Shown: one piece after another, positions 58,281 to 64,000 of the stretch
Layout: each line of letters opens with the position of its first letter
Numbering within the stretch: the stretch's first letter is position 1
Origin: Schistosoma mansoni
Taxonomy: Eukaryota > Platyhelminthes > Trematoda > Strigeidida > Schistosomatidae
Reading direction: 5' to 3'
DNA length: 64,000 nt
Assembly: GCF_000237925.1 (NCBI RefSeq)
Contig: NW_017386026.1
Span: 1,488,001-1,552,000, forward strand
Position numbers and translations under genes: made by a program
The notes under the pieces: generated by a model
Databases searched by the model: none
Seen by the model: the letters and a program-made list of their open reading frames with translations, nothing else
What the model was told of the DNA's origin: nothing

Positions 58281-59363
58281 TGTTCTTCTGCTTCCTTCCA
58301 CTTCTTTGTTTATTGTTTTATACTACTTATTCATATTCAGTAAGAAGTTGTATACTTAACAATTTCCACATTTACATTGTAACGCAAGTTGTACTGTAAC
58401 ATTCGGAAACGTTCCCATATACTTATAATGTTTATTGTACTTATCATTGTATTTGTCATTGTAATTACTGTACTTTAATTACTGTAACGGTTATCCACAG
58501 TTGCGGATTTGTTTAAACACAACAGTTTCCATATTGTTTGCTCTTGGTTCGAGTTTCGATTGTTCATAAACTGTTGTCCGATTTCGACACAGCCATCGGT
58601 TGTCTTTGTACTATGGAAGCCTTTACTATTCCATTCTTGAACGACGCGTTAAACGCCTAGACACCTCACAAGTTGAGGTTTGTAATTAAACTTTGTGTTT
58701 ATATAATAATAGAACCGCTTTTGTAGACAAATCGTTGTTTTGGAACTTCGATTTTGCGCGTATCTCAATCGGGTCATTTGGACGCTTTGATAGACTTAAC
58801 AGTTCTCAACTTTTGTCTCATTGGTGTGGATACAGTTCTGAACTTTGGTCCTAATTGGTAAAGATACTTGCTGTAACTAATTTGGTCGGAATCGAGTCTG
58901 GTTCATTCATCCCAACGATGACGAAAACGAGAAGGATGAAGTACAACGATGACAGTTCCCAAGACACAGACAATTCTAATGCTGAAAATATTATTCCTTC
59001 AGTTTCTAAGGTGAATTCACCTATTTCTTTAAATCTTGCTCTTGATAATGTTTTACTTAACCCCAAAGACAGCTGTTCTGTAAGGGACAACTATGTAGAG
59101 ACTAGATGTAGCATAGAAGACGGAGTTGTTTCTAGGGAAAAGGAAGTAGAAAAGATTGAGTTAGAGATTAGAGAACTTCAACTACGCAAACGACTGTCAG
59201 AGTTAACCCCGAACTCTTTAAGCCAAGTGAGAAAAGCAAGAGAGATCAACGAGTCATTGGGGTCTCGATCTGGGGACGTAACACCAGCAGCCTCGTTAAG
59301 GCGCCAATACACTACTGCACATTTGAGCGGAGCGGTGCAACTCAAAGCACAAGCGGATAGTAT
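58281..59363 (+). mobile_element. BEL/Pao fragment (fossil): LTR and gag start
   Basis: The LTR is at 58281-58801 (521 bp, TGTT...TTAACA). The first part of Gag follows, from 58855. It is interrupted at 59363 by the Boudicca-like element. The rest of the BEL element may lie beyond the right edge of the window. It is a broken fragment. Confidence 0.85.
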
Positions 59364-59694
59364 TGAAGATGCAACGGATATTCTAGTTTTACAACTGGAT
59401 ACCAGTAGCACCTTCTATGTTCGATCGTTCCCAGTCAGATAGAAATCAGAAGTCAGACGAGAAGAGGCAGGAAAGATATATTTGATTCGTTACCAATATA
59501 TCGAGGACCTTTTCTATAAGCTGGCTAATGAAACGTAGGAGCTGTGTCCCACGCTGTGTTGAAACGTGATCTGGTGCGGATGCATGACCGAAAGCCTTCA
59601 GCTAAACAAGTCCACTTAAACAACGTGGTCAGCATCCAATGTCGAACACTTAATGAGCTATTGATTTTGGGGAATTATTTACAGCTACAGATCA
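59364..59694 (-). mobile_element. 3' LTR of the Boudicca-like element (fossil)
   Basis: A 331-bp block from TGAAGATGC (59364) to AGATCA (59694), with TG...CA ends. It is bounded by BEL gag sequence on the left and by the purine tract on the right. From memory the length is close to that reported for Boudicca LTRs (about 328 bp). Confidence 0.7.
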
Positions 59695-60204
59695 CTCCCC
59701 CCCTAGTGAGGTAGTGATGCCCCTAAGACGTGACCAGCCAGAAGTTTAAACCCAACGAGTTTGTCGTTGGTAAACACTCTTCTGATAGCTTGCTTCGTTT
59801 AGCAGCGTCTGGTCGTCTTTCCTTAAACTATGGGACCAAAATGTACAACGTAGCAATAAAGAAATATAGTACAATGAAAATTTCGGTTCCTTGCGAAACT
59901 TCGTCGTTCTTTTCCAGCCGTCCTGGAAAAGAGGAAAAATAGAACGTGTGAGTGCATGTCGAAAATACACTCGTACTTGCGTAAGGACACAAGATGAGCG
60001 GAAAAAAATAAACTGATACACTTACAAACAGCGTAAAAGCGATCGGGAAAAAAAGATTTTCTTTTGGGTTTTTTTATGTATAAAAATATATATATACGCT
60101 CAAAAAAAAATAAAAATATTTTTTTTTATATAAATAAAAAAATGAGCATATTAAAAAATTTTATAATGAACTATGAAAGGGTAATTCAAGATAAAGCTTA
60201 TGTC

Positions 60205-63200
60205 CTACGTGCAATATTCGTTAAGATGTTCTGGAAATCTTACTCGTCTTCCAGAACGCGTTGTTTTAGGTTTTTCTATCGACGTTGACGAAGTATCAAG
60301 TTGTGTGTCGGTTGTCGTGTAGGGTACTACGAGTGTAGTAGCTGTGTCGTTTGCTTGTACCGAAGGAAAATCGACGTAGATAGGGTTTCCTTCTAGGTAC
60401 GCAGCTTTGAGTCGATCGATACTGATGCTATCTTTCGTACCGTTCTTATCGACTACATAGTACTTAGGTTCGCGTTGAAGAACTTTGAAGGGTCCTTCGT
60501 ATGCTGATTCGAGGGGTCGTCGATGTGAGTCTCGACGAACGAAGACGTGTGTACTATGTCGTAATTCGGGTTGAACGAAAACATCAGTTGATTGAGGTCG
60601 AGTGTGAGCAGGTTTAACTGAACGCATAGCGTTTGTAAGCCTACTCGTGTAAGAGTTTAGATCCATGTTCAATGAAGAAGCTGAAGGATCCACGAATTCT
60701 CCTGGGAGTCGGAGTGTCGTTCCGTAAACGAGTTGAGATGCCGTGTATCCAATGTCAGCTTTCACTGCATTGCGGATACCTAGCAAGACGAGTGGAAGAG
60801 CGTCTGTCCACTGTGAAACGTTTGAAGCTGATAATGAAGCTTTTAGTTGTCGATGAAACGTTCTACCAACCCGTTTGCTTGTGGGTGGTAGGCGGTCGTT
60901 CGGAAGCGCGTGATTCCTAATAGTGAGGTCAGACAACGGAAAAGTCCAGATTCGAATTGGCGTCCGCGGTCTGTAGTGATTGTGGAAGGGCAGCCGAAAT
61001 TTGCTACCCATCGTTCGACGAAAGCACGGGCCACGGTTTCAGCAGTAATGTCCTTAATCGGTACTGCTTCTGGCCATCGCGTGAAACGGTCTACGCATGT
61101 TAGGAGATATGAGTATCCGTTCGAGCCGGGTAAGGGTCCTACTAAATCTATATGGACGTGGTCGAAACGAGCGTCAGGGGTTTGAAAGAGCCTAAGGGAC
61201 ATTTGTTGTGTCTGATCACCTTAGATTTCTGACAGCTTACACAGGAGCGTGCCCACTCCCTCACGTCTTTATTCATGCCAGGCCAACAAAATCGTTCGGC
61301 TATAAGTTCGATTGTTGCACGAGCACCTGGATGAGAAAGATTGTGCAACGTATTGAAGACGTTGCGGCGATAATGTTTTGGTACAATTGGACGATCCCTA
61401 CCTGTAGATGTGTCACAGAGTAAGGTTTCCTTACCTGTTCCCATCTGCCTAATACTTAGTTTAAGAGTTGTCGAGGATAACTCATGCTGAAGATCAATGT
61501 CTTCTTTTTGAAGCTGAGCGAGTTTAAGAAGGTCGATTCCTTGGAAACTTCAAGGAGCTAATTCGAGACAAGGCGTCTGCGACTACATTGTTTGCTCCAG
61601 AAATGTGTTGTATGTCTGAGGTAAACTGCGAAATGTAGTCGAGACTCTCGCGGTGAGTACTTGTCTGAAGATGAATTTAAAGAGAAGGTAAGAGGTTTGT
61701 GATCGGTAAAAAGCGTGAATTCTCTTCCTTCGATGGAATGTTGAAAATGCCGTACAGCACAATACATAGCTAGGAGTTCCCTACCGAACGTGCTGTACCT
61801 AGATTCCGCGTCTAACAACCGTCTCGAGAAAAATCCTAGAGGTTGCCATGAGTTGTTAACCCATTGTTGTAAGACTGCTCCGATTGCTGAGTCGGATGCG
61901 TCTACTGCGATACTAATGGGCGCTTGAGTGTCCTGATGAGCAAGCAGGGTTGCTTTAGCGATGTGTTCCTTAACTGTGGAGAATGCTTTACGGGCTATGT
62001 CGTCTAAACTAATTGATTTCGCATTTCCACGAAGCTGATCGGTTAACGGTTTCATAAGGGACGCGCATTTAGGTATGAACCGTCTATAGAAACTTACAAG
62101 TCCGTTAAAAGTTCGTAAGTGCTTGATCGTGATCGGTTCTGGGTAATCCAGAATGGCCGCCACTTTGCTCCTAAGGGGTCGGATGCCTTGGGCATCAATA
62201 GTGTGTCCTAAGAAGTCTAAGGAGTTAGTTGCGATTTGGCATTTCTGAATGTTGACAGTAATGCCATGCCTTTGGAGTCGATCGAAAACAATGTCCAGAT
62301 GCTTGAGATGTGATTCTCTGTCCGGACTTGCTATCAGACAGTCATCAACATACGCATGTACGAAGTTGAGACCTCGGAAGACGTCGTCTATAAACCTTTG
62401 GAAGGTTTGAGCCGCATTTCTTAAACCAAAAGGCATTCGTAGAAATTCGTAAAGACCGAAGGGAGTGATGATGGCGGTTTTAGGAATGTCGTCAGGTGCC
62501 ATCGGGATTTGGTTATAAGCTTTAACCAAGTCGATTTTCGAAAAGACAGTTGTACCTTTCAAGGTAGCTGTCAAATCGTGAATATGAGGCAGCGGGTAAC
62601 GATCGGGAATGGTTTTAGCATTCAGACGCCGATAATCACCAGTTGGCCGCCAATCATTGCTGTCCTTTTTAGGGACCATGTGCAATGGGGATGCCCATGG
62701 ACTATTCGATGGTCGAATTATCCCTAGGTCCATCATGTGGTCGAATTCGTTTTTAGCTAACCTAAGCTTCTCGGGAGCGAGTCTTCGGGCTTTCGAAAAT
62801 ACAGGTGGTCCTGTAGTCGAGATGTGATGTGTAACATTGCTGGTTACACAAGGTAATTTCGATTGCGATTGGCATATCCCGGGGTATTTGTCGAGTACTG
62901 CTTGGTACAAGGGGTCTATGGTGTGCTTAATCGTGACTGGGGATAACCTGCAACCAGAACAAGGAGTTACGCAAACGGATAACTTAGTGTTTCCGTCTAT
63001 TAACCTTCGTGCGCGTGTGTCGATGAGTAGATTGTGGTGTTGTAACAGGTCTATACCAATGATTGGCATAGAGACATCTGCAACCACGAAAATCCAGTGT
63101 ATGGGTTTGCGTAAACCCACGTTAAGGTAGACGTACCTTTTACCGTAAGTAGCGATCGGCTTTCCGTTTGCCGCCTGTAAACTTAAAACAGACTCGCGAA

Positions 63201-63276
63201 GTCTGTCGTCGAGATTTGCTGGAAGAACGCTAACTTCTGCGCCAGTGTCGACGAGGTAGCGAACTTTCGTAGTCAC
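60205..63276 (-). mobile_element. Pol region of the Boudicca-like element (fossil)
   Basis: Protease: [15 protein letters not shown]. Reverse transcriptase: [49 protein letters not shown] and YVDDCLIAS. RNase [19 protein letters not shown] and [12 protein letters not shown]. Integrase: the zinc finger HNLSHPGARATIELIAERF with CVSCQKSK, then a core with HIDLVGPLPGSNGYSYLL and TAYHPQANGLVERF. A C-terminal region with LVLLGIRNAVKADIG follows. The order protease, RT, RNase H, integrase is that of Ty3/Gypsy elements. It is broken. Confidence 0.9.
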
Positions 63277-63946
63277 ATCCGTGACATATGAGAGACGGCT
63301 GTGTTCGCCGGCTACGGTTGCCGTTAACGCGTGCCGGCTGGGAAGTTTCCCGAAATCTTATTCGTGTCAGTCGATTTGAAGTCGGATAATTGCAAGGTTT
63401 CCTGCAATTTCTGGAAAACTTACCGTACTGGTTATGATACCAGCACCAGTCGGGATTGTCTGTCTCTCGTGGTCGAGAGCCAGATCGCTTACGTGAGGCG
63501 CTTCTACGCGGGGTTTTTGACCGACTACGGTCATTGCGAACTCTAAGATATCGTGTAAGCGTGTGACATAGTTCGGCCATGTCAGTCGAGGTCGATTGGG
63601 GTTTTTCTTTGATAGTAAAAACCTCGGCCTTAGAAAATTTGGTGATTTCCAAGATTCGATCGGCAGATGCAGCTAGTTCATCTATGGCATTGTTTTGAAA
63701 TGAAACAAGCACTGCCTGCACCTGTTGAGGGAGTTTAGACAAGAAAAGTTGTCGAAATAGGCCATCATCGAAAGTTCGTTGGCCGATGACTTCTCTCATT
63801 CTAAGCAACATGTCCGTCGCAGAACCATGTTGTAAGTCGATATTGTTAAGGAGTTGGTCTAACCGTTGTCGATCAGTTAGGTCTCCTCGTTTTAAAATCG
63901 ATAGCTTAAGCGATTCGTAAGGTTCGGAAACATCACTAGTAAACAT
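63230..63946 (-). mobile_element. Gag region (C-terminal part) of the Boudicca-like element (fossil)
   Basis: It has a capsid-like helical region (LRMREVIGQRTFDDGLFRQL, then LFLSKLPQQVQAVLVSF) and then an Arg/Ser-rich stretch (SRSKTPRRSASRKRSGSR). The CHCC-type motif around CWYHNQYGKF and NCRKPC follows. It overlaps the start of the Pol region. The N-terminus lies towards or beyond the right edge. Confidence 0.8.
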
Positions 63947-64000
63947 ACTAGGTGTTACGTACCTGTTAAACTCGCGCGGTAACGCCTTAACTACCGCGAG

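Larger units (their letters stand above)
59364..64000 (-). mobile_element. Ty3/Gypsy LTR retrotransposon, CsRn1/Boudicca-like (fossil)
   Basis: A minus-strand element inserted in BEL gag. It extends past the right edge, so its 5' LTR is not seen. Parts from right to left: Gag with a CHCC-type motif (CWYHNQYGKFSRNCRKPC), protease, reverse transcriptase, RNase H, integrase, an AT-rich 3' region (59704-60204), a purine tract (complement of CTCCCCCCC, 59695-59703) and the 3' LTR. The CHCC Gag motif is characteristic of the CsRn1/Kabuki clade, to which Boudicca of schistosomes belongs. All main parts are present in order, but the element is broken by a small number of breaks, about four. It is the youngest layer here, since it interrupts BEL. 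Confidence 0.85.

Noticed and set aside
1-64000. A new defence, biosynthetic or other novel gene system
   Set aside because: All long frames are assigned to known retroelement families or to low-complexity sequence. Nothing in the window supports a gene cassette of another kind.

Overview
The window looks like repeat-rich flatworm DNA, most likely a schistosome or a close trematode relative. It is AT-rich. It holds a CR1/Jockey-type LINE, an RTE-clade LINE of the SR2/Perere-3 kind, a Penelope-like element (PLE), a BEL/Pao LTR element and a Ty3/Gypsy element of the CsRn1/Boudicca kind. The Ty3 call rests on its CHCC-type Gag motif and an LTR of about 331 bp. I found no gene that I can name as a host gene, and no tRNA, rRNA or CRISPR array. 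The species call is inference from element families.

The main structure is a mosaic tandem array. One order of blocks recurs at very high identity from about 1 to 59363: a plus-strand PLE fragment and a (CCA)n tract; 'module U' with an 86-codon ORF; a minus-strand CR1 LINE; 'module X', non-coding; a BEL LTR, either alone or with BEL internal sequence; 'module S', with a GAT-rich tract and an old integrase zinc-finger relic; and a minus-strand PLE. The PLE body starts at 10393, 34977 and 54594. Copies of each block share flanks, truncation points and even an in-frame stop in the LINE. The blocks have therefore spread mainly by duplication of the whole mosaic, not by separate transposition.

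Regions. Unit A (1-11786) has a LINE fragment, U, LINE, X, a solo LTR, S and PLE. Unit B (11787-36370) has U, LINE, X and a BEL element, then two rearranged half-units joined through LINE ORF1 (23084 and 30286). These include an inverted segment at 27890-29492. It ends with X, a solo LTR, S and PLE. Unit C (36371-55990) has U, then a 2-kb stretch seen nowhere else with a 0.9-kb GAT/GCT tract. A piece of S, an RTE LINE, unique DNA and a LINE follow. Module X in this unit is interrupted by a 2.6-kb LTR-type insertion with a 4-bp target duplication. A solo LTR, S and PLE close the unit. Unit D (55991-59363) has U joined directly to X, then an LTR and BEL gag, which is interrupted by a minus-strand Boudicca-like element that runs off the right edge.

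Functionally this is a graveyard of elements. The most intact LINE protein is the 871-codon endonuclease/reverse-transcriptase frame at 13362-15977. The LTR elements are treated as fossils.
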